A stretch of 64,000 nucleotides of DNA from Acanthosepion lycidas (GCA_963932145.1 CAWVQA010000049.1:1-64000), one strand, 5' to 3'. Counted from the first letter of the stretch, positions 1-13,896 are shown. Notes: a model not told the origin generated them from the letters alone. A program made the numbers and translations.

Positions 1-1868
1 TTTACATGCAAAATCAAGCTGTTTTTGACTACTTTTTAATGCTAGTTTGTAAATATAAATAACTCTTTCAAAACATTAGAAAAACAATGAAATTATTGAA
101 AATCGATATGAAATCAATCAAAACTTATTGATTATAACTAGTTTCAGAAGTTTTGACAAAGTTATATTTAAGATTTTATGTTTTACACAACTTTTAATTA
201 CATAGCGATTTACATGCAAAATCTAGCTTTTTTCACTACTTTTTCAACGTTAGTTTGTAAATATTAATAACACTTTGAAAACATTAGAAAAACAATGAAA
301 TTATTGAAAATCGATATGGAATCAATCAAAACTTATTGATTTTAACTAGTTTCAGAAGTTTTGACAAAGTTTTATTTAAGATTTTATGTTTTACACAACT
401 TTTAATTACATAGCGATTTACATGCAAAATCTAGCTTTTTTCACTACTTTTTAACGCTAGTTTGTAAATATAAATAACTGTTTGAAAACATTAGAAAAAC
501 AATGAAATTATTGAAAATCGATATGAAATCAATCAAAACTTATTGATTTTAACTAGTTTCAGAAGTTTTGACAAAGATATATTTAAGATTTTATGTTTTA
601 CACAACTTTTAATTACATAGAGATTTACATGTAAAATCTAGCTTTTTTCACTACTTTTTAACGCTAGTTTGTAAATATCAATAACTGTTTGAAAACATTA
701 GAAAAACAATGAAATTATTGAAAATCGATATGGAATCAATCAAAACTTATTGATTTTAACTAGTTTCAGAAGTTTTGACAAAGTTATATTTAAGATTTTA
801 TGTTTTACACAACTTTTAATTACATAGCGATTTACATGCAAAATCAAGCTGTTTTTGACTACTTTTTAACGCTAGTTTGTAAATATCAATAACTCTTTCA
901 AAACATTAGTAAAACAATGAAATTATTGAAAATCGATATGAAATCAATCAAAACTTATTGATTTTAACTAGTTTCAGAAGTTTTGACAAAGTTTTATTTA
1001 AGATTTTATGTTTTACACAACTTTTAATTACATAGCGATTTACATTCAAAATCTAGCTTTTTTCACTACTTTTTAACGCTAGTTTGTAAATATCAATAAC
1101 TGTTTGAAAACATTAGAAAAACAATGAAATTATTGAAAATCGATATGAAATCAATCAAAACTTATTGATTTTAACTAGTTTCAGAAGTTTTGACAAATAT
1201 ATATTTAAGATTTTATGTCTTACACAACTTTTAATTACATAGAGATTTACATGCAAAATCTAGCTTTTTTCACTACTTTTTAACGCTAGTTTGTAAATAT
1301 CAATAACTGTTTGAAAACATTAGAAAAACAATGAAATTATTGAAAATCGATATGAAATCAATCAAAACTTATTGATTTTAACTAGTTTCAGAAGTTTTGA
1401 CAAAGTTATATTTAAGATTTTATGTTTTACACAACTTTTAATTACATAGCGATTTACATGCAAAATCTAGTTTTTTTCACTACTTTTTCAACGTTAGTTT
1501 GTAAATATCAATAACACTTTGAAAACATTAGAAAAACAATGAAATTATTGAAAATCGATATGGAATCAATCAAAACTTATTGATTTTAACTAGTTTCAGA
1601 AGTTTTGACAAAGTTTTATTTAAGATTTTATGTTTTACACAACTTTTAATTACATAGCGATTTACATGCAAAATCAAGCTGTTTTTGACTACTTTTTAAT
1701 GCTAGTTTGTAAATATCAATAACTCTTTGAAAACATTAGAAAAACAAAGAAATTATTGAAAATCGATATGAAATCAATCAAAACTTATTGATTTTAACTA
1801 GTTTCAGAAGTTTTGACAAAGATATATTTAAGATTTTATGTTTTACACAACTTTTAATTACATAGAGA
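1..1868 (+). repeat. Mixed-family satellite segment at the left edge
   Basis: The window opens exactly at my chosen monomer start with a Q monomer (aatgct, ataaataactctttc, attgattataac), then a C monomer with aatattaataacac, then a P monomer with ataaataactg. This Q-C-P trio recurs inside the 9-monomer and 8-monomer HORs at 37,057, 38,926, 40,795, 43,287, 47,024, 48,684 and 51,798. A Y monomer follows at 831, then a copy with tacattcaaa. A V-type monomer begins near 1,455. No block here is repeated next to itself in the same order, so I class it as mosaic satellite. There is no other sequence content. Confidence 0.85.
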
Positions 1869-2486
1869 TTTACATGCAAATCTAGCTTTTTTCACTACTT
1901 TTTAACGCTAGTTTGTAAATATCAATAACTGTTTGAAAACATTAGAAAAACAACGAAATTATTGAAAATCGATATGAAATCAATCAAAACTTATTGATTT
2001 TAACTAGTTTCAGAAGTTTTGACAAAGTTATATTTAAGATTTTATGTTTTACACAACTTTTAATTACATAGAGATTTACATGCAAATCTAGCTTTTTTCA
2101 CTACTTTTTAACGCTAGTTTGTAAATATCAATAACTGTTTGAAAACATTAGAAAAACAACGAAATTATTGAAAATCGATATGAAATCAATCAAAACTTAT
2201 TGATTTTAACTAGTTTCAGAAGTTTTGACAAAGTTATATTTAAGATTTTATGTTTTACACAACTTTTAATTACATAGAGATTTACATGCAAATCTAGCTT
2301 TTTTCACTACTTTTTAACGCAAGTTTGTAAATATCAATAACTGTTTGAAAACATTAGAAAAACAATGAAATTATTGAAAATAGATATGAAATCAATCAAA
2401 ACATATTGATTTTAACTAGTTTCAGAAGTTTTGACAAAGTTATATTTAAGATTTTATGTTTTACACAACTTTTAATTACATAGCGA
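1869..2486 (+). repeat. Three consecutive 206-bp monomers with a one-base deletion
   Basis: Monomers at 1869-2074, 2075-2280 and 2281-2486 share a missing A, giving atgcaaatc instead of atgcaaaatc; I noticed no other monomers with this deletion. The first two look identical, including acaacga in place of acaatga. The third differs at gcaagttt, atagat and acatatt. The shared private deletion in three neighbours is a direct trace of single-monomer tandem duplication. The deletion also creates ATGCAAAT, the octamer sequence bound by animal POU/Oct proteins, probably by coincidence. Confidence 0.9.
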
Positions 2487-5388
2487 TTTACATGCAAAAT
2501 CAAGCTGTTTTTGACTACTTTTTAACGCTAGTTTGTAAATATCAATAACTCTTTCAAAACATTAGTAAAACAATGAAATTATTGAAAATCGATATGAAAT
2601 CAATCAAAACTTATTGATTTTAACTAGTTTCAGAAGTTTTGACAAAGTTTTATTTAAGATTTTATGTTTTACACAACTTTTAATTACATAGCGATTTACA
2701 TGCAAAATCTAGCTTTTTTCTCTACTTTTTAACGCTAGTTTGTAAATATCAATAACTGTTTGAAAACATTAGAAAAACAATGAAATTATTGAAAATCGAT
2801 ATGAAATCAATCAAAACTTATTGATTTTAACTAGTTTCAGAAGTTTTGACAAATATATATTTAAGATTTTATGTTTTACACAACTTTTAATTACATAGAG
2901 ATTTACATGCAAAATCTAGCTTTTTTCACTACTTTTTAACGCTAGTTTGTAAATATCAATAACTGTTTGAAAACATTAGAAAAACAATGAAATTATTGAA
3001 AATCGATATGAAATCAATCAAAACTTATTGATTTTAACTAGTTTCAGAAGTTTTGACAAAGTTATATTTAAGATATTATGTTTTACACAACTTTTAATTA
3101 CATAGCGATTTACATGCAAAATCATGCTGTTTTTGACTACTTTTTAACGCTAGTTTGTAAATATCAATAACTGTTTGAAAACATTAGAAAAACAATGAAA
3201 TTATTGAAAATCGATATGAAATCAATCAAAACTTATTGATTTTAACCAGTTTCAGAAGTTTTGACACAGTTATATTTAAGATTTTATGTTTTACACAACT
3301 TTTAATTACATAGCGATTTACATGCAAAATCTAGCTTTTTTCACTACTTTTTAACGCTAGTTTGTAAATATCAATAACTCTTTGAAAACATTAGAAAAAC
3401 AATGAAATTATTGAAAATCGATATGAAATCAATCAAAACTTATTGATTTTAACTAGTTTCAGAAGTTTTGACAAAGTTATATTTAAGATATTATGTTTTA
3501 CACAACTTTTAATTACATAGAGATTTACATGCAAAATCTAGCTTTTTACACTACTTTTTAACGTTAGTTTGTAAATATCAATAACACTTTGAAAACATTG
3601 GAAAAACAATGAAATTATTGAATATCGATATGGAATCAATCAAAACTTATTGATTTTAACTAGTTTCAGAAGTTTTGACAAAGTTATATTTAAGATTTTA
3701 TGTTTTACACAACTTTTAATTACATAGCGATTTACATGCAAAATCTAGCTTTTTTCACTACTTTTTCAACGTTAGTTTGTAAATATCAATAACACTTTGA
3801 AAACATTAGAAAAACAATGAAATTATTGAAAATCGATATGGAATCAATCAAAACTTATTGATTTTAACTAGTTTCAGAAGTTTTGACAAAGTTTTATTTA
3901 AGATTTTATGTTTTACACAACTTTTAATTACATAGCGATTTACATGCAAAATCAAGCTGTTTTTGACTACTTTTTAACGCTAGTTTGTAAATATCAATAA
4001 CTCTTTGAAAACATTAGAAAAACAATGAAATTATTGAAAATCGATATGAAATCAATCAAAACTTATTGATTTTAACTAGTTTCAGAAGTTTTGACAAAGA
4101 TATATTTAAGATTTTATGTTTTACACAACTTTTAATTACATAGCGATTTACATGCAAAATCTAGCTTTTTTCACTACTTTTTAACGCTAGTTTGTAAATA
4201 TCAATAACTGTTTGAAAACATTAGAAAAACAACGAAATTATTGAAAATCGATATGAAATCAATCAAAACTTATTGATTTTAACTAGTTTCAGAAGTTTTG
4301 ACAAATATATATTTAAGATTTTATGTTTTACACAACTTTTAATTACATAGAGATTTACATGCAAAATCTAGCTTTTTTCACTACTTTTTAACGCTAGTTT
4401 GTAAATATCAATAACTGTTTGAAAACATTAGAAAAACAATGAAATTATTGAAAATCGATATGAAATCAATCAAAACTTATTGATTTTAACTAGTTTCAGA
4501 AGTTTTGACAAAGTTTTATTTAAGATTTTATGTTTTACACAACTTTTAATTACATAGCGATTTACATGCAAAATCAAGCTGTTTTTGACTACTTTTTAAC
4601 GCTAGTTTTTAAATATCAATAACTCTTTGAAAACATTAGAAAAACAATGAAATTATTGAAAATCGATATGAAATCAATCAAAACTTATTGATTTTAACTA
4701 GTTTCAGAAGTTTTGACAAAGTTATATTTAAGATTTTATGTTTTACACAACTTTTAATTACGTAGCGATTTACATGCAAAATCTAGCTTTTTTCACTACT
4801 TTTTAACGCTAGTTTGTAAATATCAATAACTCTTCGAAAACATTAGAAAAACAATGAAATTATTGAAAATCGATATGAAATCAATCAAAACTTATTGATT
4901 TTAACTAGTTTCAGAAGTTTTGACAAAGTTATATTTAAGATATTATGTTTTACACAACTTTTAATTACATAGAGATTTACATGCAAAATCTAGCTTTTTA
5001 CACTACTTTTTCAACGTTAGTTTGTAAATATCAATAACACTTTGAAAACATTGGAAAAACAATGAAATTATTGAATATCGATATGGAATCAATCAAAACT
5101 TATTGATTTTAACTAGTTTCAGAAGTTTTGACAAAGTTATATTTAAGATTTTATGTTTTACACAACTTTTAATTACATAGCGATTTACATGCAAAATCTA
5201 GCTTTTTTCACTACTTTTTCAACGTTAGTGTGTAAATATCAATAACACTTTGAAAACATTAGAAAAACAATGAAATTATTGAAAATCGATATGGAATCAA
5301 TCAAAACTTATTGATTTTAACTAGTTTCAGAAGTTTTGACAAAGTTATATTTAAGATTTTATGTTTTACACAACTTTTAATTACATAG
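2487..5388 (+). repeat. Left copy of a block that recurs 52 kb away
   Basis: This block begins with a Y monomer and continues P, P, P, E, P(ctc), D and further C, Q and P monomers. The same order starts at 54,289. Rare variants are shared: tgacacag at about 3,263 and 55,065 (offset 51,802); cgtagcg at 4,761 and 56,770; tcttcgaaaa at 4,831 and 56,840; gttagtgtg at 5,224 and 57,233 (offset 52,009 for the last three). The sub-block 4,626-5,388 matches 56,635-57,397 (763 bp) with no difference I could see. The 207-bp change in offset means a net gain or loss of one monomer between copies. Confidence 0.85.
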
Positions 5389-6081
5389 AGATTTACATGC
5401 AAAATCTAGCTTTTTTCACTACTTTTTAACGCTAGTTTGTAAATATAAATAACTGTTTGAAAACATTAGAAAAACAATGAAATTATTGAAAATCGATATG
5501 AAATCAATCAAAACTTATTGATTTTAACTAGTTTCAGAAGTTTTGACAAAGATATATTTAAGATTTTATGTTTTACACAACTTTTAATTACATAGAGATT
5601 TACATGTAAAATCTAGCTTTTTTCACTACTTTTTAACGCTAGTTTGTAAATATCAATAACTGTTTGAAAACATTAGAAAAACAATGAAATTATTGAAAAT
5701 AGATATGAAATCAATCAAAACTTATTGATTTTAACTAGTTTCAGAAGTTTTGACAAAGTTATATTTAAGATTTTATGTTTTACACAACTTTTAATTACAT
5801 AGCGATTTACATGCAAAATCAAGCTGTTTTTGACTACTTTTTAACGCTAGTTTGTAAATATCAATAACTCTTTCAAAACATTAGTAAAACAATGAAATTA
5901 TTGAAAATCGATATGAAATCAATCAAAACTTATTGATTTTAACTAGTTTCAGAAGTTTTGACAAAGTTTTATTTAAGATTTTATGTTTTACACAACTTTT
6001 AATTACATAGCGATTTACATGCAAAATCTAGCTTTTTTCACTACTTTTTAACGCTAGTTTGTAAATATCAATAACTGTTTG

Positions 6082-6135
6082 AAAACATTAGAAAAACAAT
6101 GAAATTATTGAAAATCGATATGAAATCAATCAAAA
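6082..6135 (+). other. Phased A-tract run, predicted intrinsically curved DNA
   Basis: Six A-tracts of 3-5 bases, each following G or C, begin at monomer positions 69, 79, 89, 98, 110 and 119. The spacings are 10, 10, 9, 12 and 9, a mean of 10 bp, close to one helical turn. A-tracts in helical phase are known to bend DNA. The run is kept in virtually every monomer of the array; this copy is shown as an example. Curvature of this kind has been reported for many otherwise unrelated satellites and is thought to favour nucleosome placement and heterochromatin packing. The curvature itself is a prediction from spacing only. Confidence 0.7.
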
Positions 6136-6146
6136 CTTATTGATTT
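6123..6146 (+). other. Conserved dyad: 8-bp stem, 8-base loop
   Basis: aaatcaat (6123-6130) is the exact reverse complement of attgattt (6139-6146), separated by an 8-base loop. It could form a hairpin or cruciform, or act as a dyad-symmetric protein site. In C-family and D-family monomers, where atgaaatc becomes atggaatc, the stem shortens to 7 bp. The dyad recurs about every 207 bp along the array, just after the phased A-tracts and just before the SpeI palindrome AACTAGTT. A dyad is expected by chance fairly often in AT-rich DNA, so its near-invariance matters more than its existence. No known binding protein is assigned. Confidence 0.6.
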
Positions 6147-9100
6147 TAACTAGTTTCAGAAGTTTTGACAAAGTTATATTTAAGATTTTATGTTTTACAC
6201 AACTTTTAATTACATAGCGATTTACATGCAAAATCTAGTTTTTTTCACTACTTTTTCAACGTTAGTTTGTAAATATCAATAACACTTTGAAAACATTAGA
6301 AAAACAATGAAATTATTGAAAATCGATATGAAATCAATCAAAACTTATTGATTTTAACTAGTTTCAGAAGTTTTGACAAAGTTTTATTTAAGATTTTATG
6401 TTTTACACAACTTTTAATTACATAGCGATTTACATGCAAAATCATGCTGTTTTTGACTACTTTTTAACGCTAGTTTGTAAATATCAATAACTGTTTGAAA
6501 ACATTAGAAAAACAATGAAATTATTGAAAATCGATATGAAATCAATCAACACTTATTGATTTTAACTAGTTTCAGAAGTTTTGACAAAGTTATATTTAAG
6601 ATTTTATGTTTTACACAACTTTTAATTACATAGCGATTTACATGCAAAATCTAGCTTTTTTCACTACTTTTTAACGCTAGTTTGTAAATATCAATAACTC
6701 TTTGAAAACATTAGAAAAACAATGAAATTATTGAAAATCGATATGAAATCAATCAAAACTTATTGATTTTAACTAGTTTCAGAAGTTTTGACAAAGTTAT
6801 ATTTAAGATATTATGTTTTACACAACTTTTAATTACATAGAGATTTACATGCAAAATCTAGCTTTTTACACTACTTTTTCAACGTTAGTTTGTAAATATC
6901 AATAACACTTTGAAAACATTGGAAAAACAATGAAATTATTGAATATCGATATGGAATCAATCAAAACTTATTGATTTTAACTAGTTTCAGAAGTTTTGAC
7001 AAAGTTATATTTAAGATTTTATGTTTTACACAACTTTTAATTACATAGCGATTTACATGCAAAATCAAGCTGTTTTTCACTACTTTTTAACGCTAGATTG
7101 TAAATATCAATAACTGTTTGAAAACATTAGAAAAACAATGAAATTATTGAAAATCTATATGGAATCAATCAAAACTTATTGATTTTAACTAGTTTCAGAA
7201 GTTTTGACAAAGTTTTATTTAAGATTTTATGATTTACACAACTTTTAATTACATACCGATTTACATGCAAAATCTAGCTTTTTTCACTACTTTTTAACGC
7301 TAGTTTGTAAATATCAATAACTGTTTGAAAACATTAGAAAAACAATGAAATTATTGAAAATCGATATGAAATCAATCAAAACTTATTGATTTTAACTAGT
7401 TTCAGAAGTTTTGACAAAGTTATATTTAAGATTTTATGTTTTACACAACTTTTAATTACATAGCGATTTACATGCAAAATCTAGTTTTTTTCACTACTTT
7501 TTCAACGTTAGTTTGTAAATATCAATAACACTTTGAAAACATTAGAAAAACAATGAAATTATTGAAAATCGATATGGAATCAATCAAAACTTATTGATTT
7601 TAACTAGTTTCAGAAGTTTTGACAAAGTTTTATTTAAGATTTTATGTTTTACACAACTTTTAATTACATAGCGATTTACATGCAAAATCAAGCTGTTTTT
7701 GACTACTTTTTAACGCTAGTTTTTAAATATCAATAACTCTTTGAAAACATTAGAAAAACAATGAAATTATTGAAAATCGATATGAAATCAATCAAAACTT
7801 ATTGATTTTAACTAGTTTCAGAAGTTTTGACAAAGTTATATTTAAGATATTATGTTTTACACAACTTTTAATTACATAGCGATTTACATGCAAAATCATG
7901 CTGTTTTTGACTACTTTTTAACGCTAGTTTGTAAATATCAATAACTGTTTGAAAACATTAGAAAAACAATGAAATTATTGAAAATCGATATGAAATCAAT
8001 CAAAACTTATTGATTTTAACTAGTTTCAGAAGTTTTGACAAAGTTATATTTAAGATTTTATGTTTTACACAACTTTTAATTACATAGCGATTTACATGCA
8101 AAATCTAGCTTTTTTCACTACTTTTTAACGCTAGTTTGTAAATATCAATAACTCTTTGAAAACATTAGAAAAACAATGAAATTATTGAAAATCGATATGA
8201 AATCAATCAAAACTTATTGATTTTAACTAGTTTCAGAAGTTTTGACAAAGTTATATTTAAGATATTATGTTTTACACAACTTTTAATTACATAGAGATTT
8301 ACATGCAAAATCTAGCTTTTTACACTACTTTTTAACGTTAGTTTGTAAATATAAATAACACTTTGAAAACATTGGAAAAACAATGAAATTATTGAATATC
8401 GATATGGAATCAATCAAAACTTATTGATTTTAACTAGTTTCAGAAGTTTTGACAAAGTTATATTTAAGATTTTATGTTTTACACAACTTTTAATTACATA
8501 GCGATTTACATTCAAAATCTAGCTTTTTTCATTACTTTTTAACGCTAGTTTGTAAATATCAATAACTGTTTGAAAACATTAGAAAAACAATGAAATTATT
8601 GAAAATAGATATGAAATCAATCAAAACTTATTGATTTTAACTAGTTTCAGAAGTTTTGACAAAGTTATATTTAAGATTTTATGTTTTACACAACTTTTAA
8701 TTACATAGCGATTTACATGCAAAATCAAGCTGTTTTTGACTACTTTTTAACGCTAGTTTGTAAATATCAATAACTCTTTCAAAACATTAGTAAAACAATG
8801 AAATTATTGAAAATCGATATGAAATCAATCAAAACTTATTGATTTTAACTAGTTTCAGAAGTTTTGACAAAGTTTTATTTAAGATTTTATGTTTTACACA
8901 ACTTTTAATTACATAGCGATTTACATGCAAAATCTAGCTTTTTTCACTACTTTTTAACGCTAGTTTGTAAATATCAATAACTGTTTGAAAACATTAGAAA
9001 AACAATGAAATTATTGAAAATCGATATGAAATCAATCAAAACTTATTGATTTTACCTAGTTTCAGAAGTTTTGACAAATATATATTTAAGATTTTATGTT

Positions 9101-9541
9101 TTACACAACTTTTAATTACATAAAGATTTACATGCAAAATCTAGCTTTTTTCACTACTTTTTAACGCTAGTTTGTAAATATCAATAACTGTTTGAAAACA
9201 TTAGAAAAACAATGAAATTATTGAAAATCGATATGAAATCAATCAAAACTTATTGATTTTAACTAGTTTCAGAAGTTTTGACAAAGTTATATTTAAGATA
9301 TTATGTTTTACACAACTTTTAATTACATAGCGATTTACATGCAAAATCATGCTGTTTTTGACTACTTTTTAACGCTAGTGTGTAAATATCAATAACTGTT
9401 TGAAAACATTAGAAAAACAATGAAATTATTGAAAATCGATATGAAATCAATCAAAACTTATTGATTTTAACTAGTTTCAGAAGTTTTGACAAAGTTATAT
9501 TTAAGATTTTATGTTTTACACAACTTTTAATTACATAGCGA

Positions 9542-9748
9542 TTTACATGCAAAATCTAGCTTTTTTCACTACTTTTTAACGCTAGTTTGTAAATATCAAT
9601 AACTCTTTGAAAACATTAGAAAAACAATGAAATTATTGAATATCGATATGGAATCTATCAAAACTTATTGATTTTAACTAGTTTCAGAAGTTTTGACAAA
9701 GTTATATTTAAGATTTTATGTTTTACACAACTTTTAATTACATAGCGA
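9542..9748 (+). repeat. Chimeric monomer: P head, D tail
   Basis: The first half reads as a P monomer with ataactctttg and attagaaaaac. From about base 97 it switches to gaatatcgatatgg, the mark of family D, without D's own ctttttacac and aacattgg. A private change, aatctatc, replaces aatcaatc. The simplest reading is a crossover or gene conversion inside the monomer between the two marks. Repeated independent mutation to the D state is less likely. Confidence 0.7.
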
Positions 9749-12700
9749 TTTACATGCAAAATCTAGTTTTTTTCACTACTTTTTCAACGTTAGTTTGTAA
9801 ATATCAATAACACTTTGAAAACATTAGAAAAACAATGAAATTATTGAAAATCGATATGGAATCAATCAAAACTTATTGATTTTAACTAGTTTCAGAAGTT
9901 TTGACAAAGTTATATTTAAGATTTTATGTTTTACACAACTTTTAATTACATAGAGATTTACATGCAAAATCTAGCTTTTTTCACTACTTTTTAACGCTAG
10001 TTTGTAAATATCAATAACTCTTTGAAAACATTAGAAAAACAATGAAATTATTGAAAATCGATATGAAATCAATCAAAACTTATTGATTTTAACTAGTTTC
10101 AGAAGTTTTGACAAAGATATATTTAAGATTTTATGTTTTACACAACTTTTAATTACATAGCGATTTACATGCAAAATCTAGCTTTTTTCACTACTTTTTA
10201 ACGCTAGTTTGTAAATATCAATAACTGTTTGAAAACATTAGAAAAACAACGAAATTATTGAAAATCGATATGAAATCAATCAAAACTTATTGATTTTAAC
10301 TAGTTTCAGAAGTTTTGACAAAGTTATATTTAAGATTTTATGTTTTACACAACTTTTAATTACATAGAGATTTACATGCAAAATCTAGCTTTTTTCACTA
10401 CTTTTTAACGCTAGTTTGTAAATATCAATAACTCTTTGAAAACATTAGAAAAACAATGAAATTATTGAAAATAGATATGAAATCAATCAAAACTTATTGA
10501 TTTTAACTAGTTTCAGAAGTTTTGACAAAGTTATATTTAAGATTTTATGTTTTACACAACTTTTAATTACATAGAGATTTACATGCAAAATCTAGCTTTT
10601 TTCACTACTTTTTCAACGTTAGTTTGTAAATATCAATAACACTTTGAAAACATTAGAAAAACAATGAAATTATTGAAAATCGATATGGAATCAATCAAAA
10701 CTTATTGATTTTAACTAGTTTCAGATGTTTTGACAAAGATATATTTAAGATTTTATGTTTTACACAACTTTTAATTACATAGCGATTTACATGCAAAATC
10801 AAGCTGTTTTTGACTACTTTTTAACGCTAGTTTGTAAATATCAATAACTCTTTCAAAACATTAGTAAAACAATGAAATTATTGAAAATCGATATGAAATC
10901 AATCAAAACTTATTGATTTTAACTAGTTTCAGAAGTTTTGACAAAGTTTTATTTAAGATTTTATGTTTTACACAACTTTTAATTACATAGCGATTTACAT
11001 GCAAAATCAAGCTGTTTTTGACTACTTTTTAACGCTAGTTTGTAAATATCAATAACTCTTTGAAAACATTAGAAAAACAATGAAATTATTGAAAATCGAT
11101 ATGAAATCAATCAAAACTTATTGATTTTAACTAGTTTCAGAAGTTTTGATAAAGATATATTTAAGATTTTATGTTTTACACAACTTTTAATTACATAGCT
11201 ATTTACATGCAAAATCTAGCTTTTTTCACTACTTTTTAACGCTAGTTTGTAAATATAAATAACTGTTTGAAAACATTAGAAAAACAACGAAATTATTGAA
11301 AATCGATATGAAATCAATCAAAACTTATTGATTTTAACTAGTTTCAGAAGTTTTGACAAAGTTATATTTAAGATTTTATGTTTTACACAACTTTTAATTA
11401 CATAGAGATTTACATGCAAAATCTAGCTTTTTTCACTACTTTTTAACGCTAGTTAGTAAATATCAATAACTGTTTGAAAACATTAGAAAAACAATGAAAT
11501 TATTGAAAATAGATATGAAATCAATCAAAACTTATTGATTTTAACTAGTTTCAGAAGTTTTGACAAAGTTATATTTAAGATTTTATGTTTTACACAACTT
11601 TTAATTACATAGAGATTTACATGCAAAATCTAGCTTTTTTCACTACTTTTTCAACGTTAGTTTGTAAATATCAATAACACTTTGAAAACATTAGAAAAAC
11701 AATGAAATTATTGAAAATCGATATGGAATCAATCAAAACTTATTGATTTTAACTAGTTTCAGAAGTTTTGACAAAGTTATATTTAAGATTTTATGTTTTA
11801 CACAACTTTTAATTACATAGCGATTTACATGCAAAATCAAGCTGTTTTTGACTACTTTTTAACGCTAGTTTGTAAATATCAATAACTCTTTCAAAACATT
11901 AGTAAAACAATGAAATTATTGAAAATCGATATGAAATCAATCAAAACTTATTGATTTTAACTAGTTTCAGAAGTTTTGACAAAGTTTTATTTAAGATTTT
12001 ATGTTTTACACAACTTTTAATTACATAGCGATTTACATGCAAAATCTAGCTTTTTTCACTACTTTTTAACGCTAGTTTGTAAATATCAATAACTGTTTGA
12101 AAACATTAGAAAAACAATGAAATTATTGAAAATCGATATGAAATCAATCAAAACTTATTGATTTTAACTAGTTTCAGAAGTTTTGACAAATATATATTTA
12201 AGATTTTATGTTTTACACAACTTTTAATTACATAGAGATTTACATGCAAAATCTAGCTTTTTTCACTACTTTTTAACGCTAGTTTGTAAATATCAATAGC
12301 TGTTTGAAAACATTAGAAAAACAATGAAATTATTGAAAATCGATATGAAATCAATCAAAACTTATTGATTTTAACTAGTTTCAGAAGTTTTGACAAAGTT
12401 ATATTTAAGATATTATGTTTTACACAACTTTTAATTACATAGCGATTTACATGCAAAATCATGCTGTTTTTGACTACTTTTTAACGCTAGTTTGTAAATA
12501 TCAATAACTGTTTGAAAACATTAGAAAAACAATGAAATTATTGAAAATCGATATGAAATCAATCAAAACTTATTGATTTTAACTAGTTTCAGAAGTTTTG
12601 CCAAAGTTATATTTAAGATTTTATGTTTTACACAACTTTTAATTACATAGCGATTTACATGCAAAATCTAGCTTTTTTCACTACTTTTTAACGCTAGTTT

Positions 12701-13896
12701 GTAAATATCAATAACTCTTTGAAAACATTAGAAAAACAATGAAATTATTGAAAATCGATATGAAATCAATCAAAACTTATTGATTTTAACTAGTTTGAGG
12801 AGTTTTGACAAAGTTATATTTAAGATATTATGTTTTACACAACTTTTAATTACATAGAGATTTACATGCAAAATCTAGCATTTACACTACTTTTTAACGT
12901 TAGTTTGTAAATATCAATAACACTTTGAAAACATTGGAAAAACAATGAAATTATTGAATATCGATATGGAATCAATCAAAACTTATTGATTTTAACTAGT
13001 TTCAGAAGTTTTGACAAAGTTATATTTAAGATTTTATGTTTTACACAACTTTTAATTACATAGCGATTTACATGCAAAATCTAGCTTTTTTCACTACTTT
13101 ATCAACGTTAGTTTGTAAATATCAATAACACTTTGAAAACATTAGAAAAACAATGAAATTATTGAAAATCGATATGTAATCAATCAAAACTTATTGATTT
13201 TAACTAGTTTCAGAAGTTTTGACAAAGTTTTATTTAAGATTTTATGTTTTACACAACTTTTAATTACATAGCGATTTACATGCAAAATCAAGCTGTTTTT
13301 GACTACTTTTTAACGCTAGTTTGTAAATATCAATAACTCTTTGAAAACATTAGAAAAACAATGAAATTATTGAAAATCGATATGAAATCAATCAAAACTT
13401 ATTGATTTTAACTAGTTTCAGAAGTTTTGACAAAGTTATATTTAAGATTTTATGTTTTACACAACTTTTAATTACATAGCGATTTACATGCAAAATCTAG
13501 CTTTTTTCACTACTTTTTAACGCTAGTTTGTAAATATCAATAACTGTTTGAAAACATTAGAAAAACAACGAAATTATTGAAAATCGATATGAAATCAATC
13601 AAAACTTATTGATTTTAACTAGTTTCAGAAGTTTTGACAAAGTTATATTTAAGATTTTATGTTTTACACAACTTTTAATTACATAGAGATTTACATGCAA
13701 AATCTAGCTTTTTTCACTACTTTTTAACGCTAGTTTGTAAATATCAATAACTGTTTGAAAACATTAGAAAAACAATGAAATTATTGAAAATAGATATGGA
13801 ATCAATCAAAACTTATTGATTTTAACTAGTTTCAGAAGTTTTGACAAAGTTATATTTAAGATTTTATGTTTTACACAACTTTTAATTACATAGAGA

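Larger units (their letters stand above)
6014..6220 (+). repeat. Representative consensus monomer (207 bp, plain family P)
   Basis: This copy carries the commonest base at every position I compared, so it serves as the reference monomer. Landmarks in monomer coordinates are: T-rich block 20-36; CpG at 39-40 in aacgctag; A-tract run 69-122; CpG inside ATCGAT near 102-106; dyad 110-133; SpeI palindrome AACTAGTT around 135-142; AT-rich tail 161-200; and CpG in agcga at the end. It has three CpGs. Common derivatives change each of them (aatgct, atagat, agaga), and the first is the change expected from cytosine deamination. No open reading frame of useful length is present on either strand. Confidence 0.95.
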
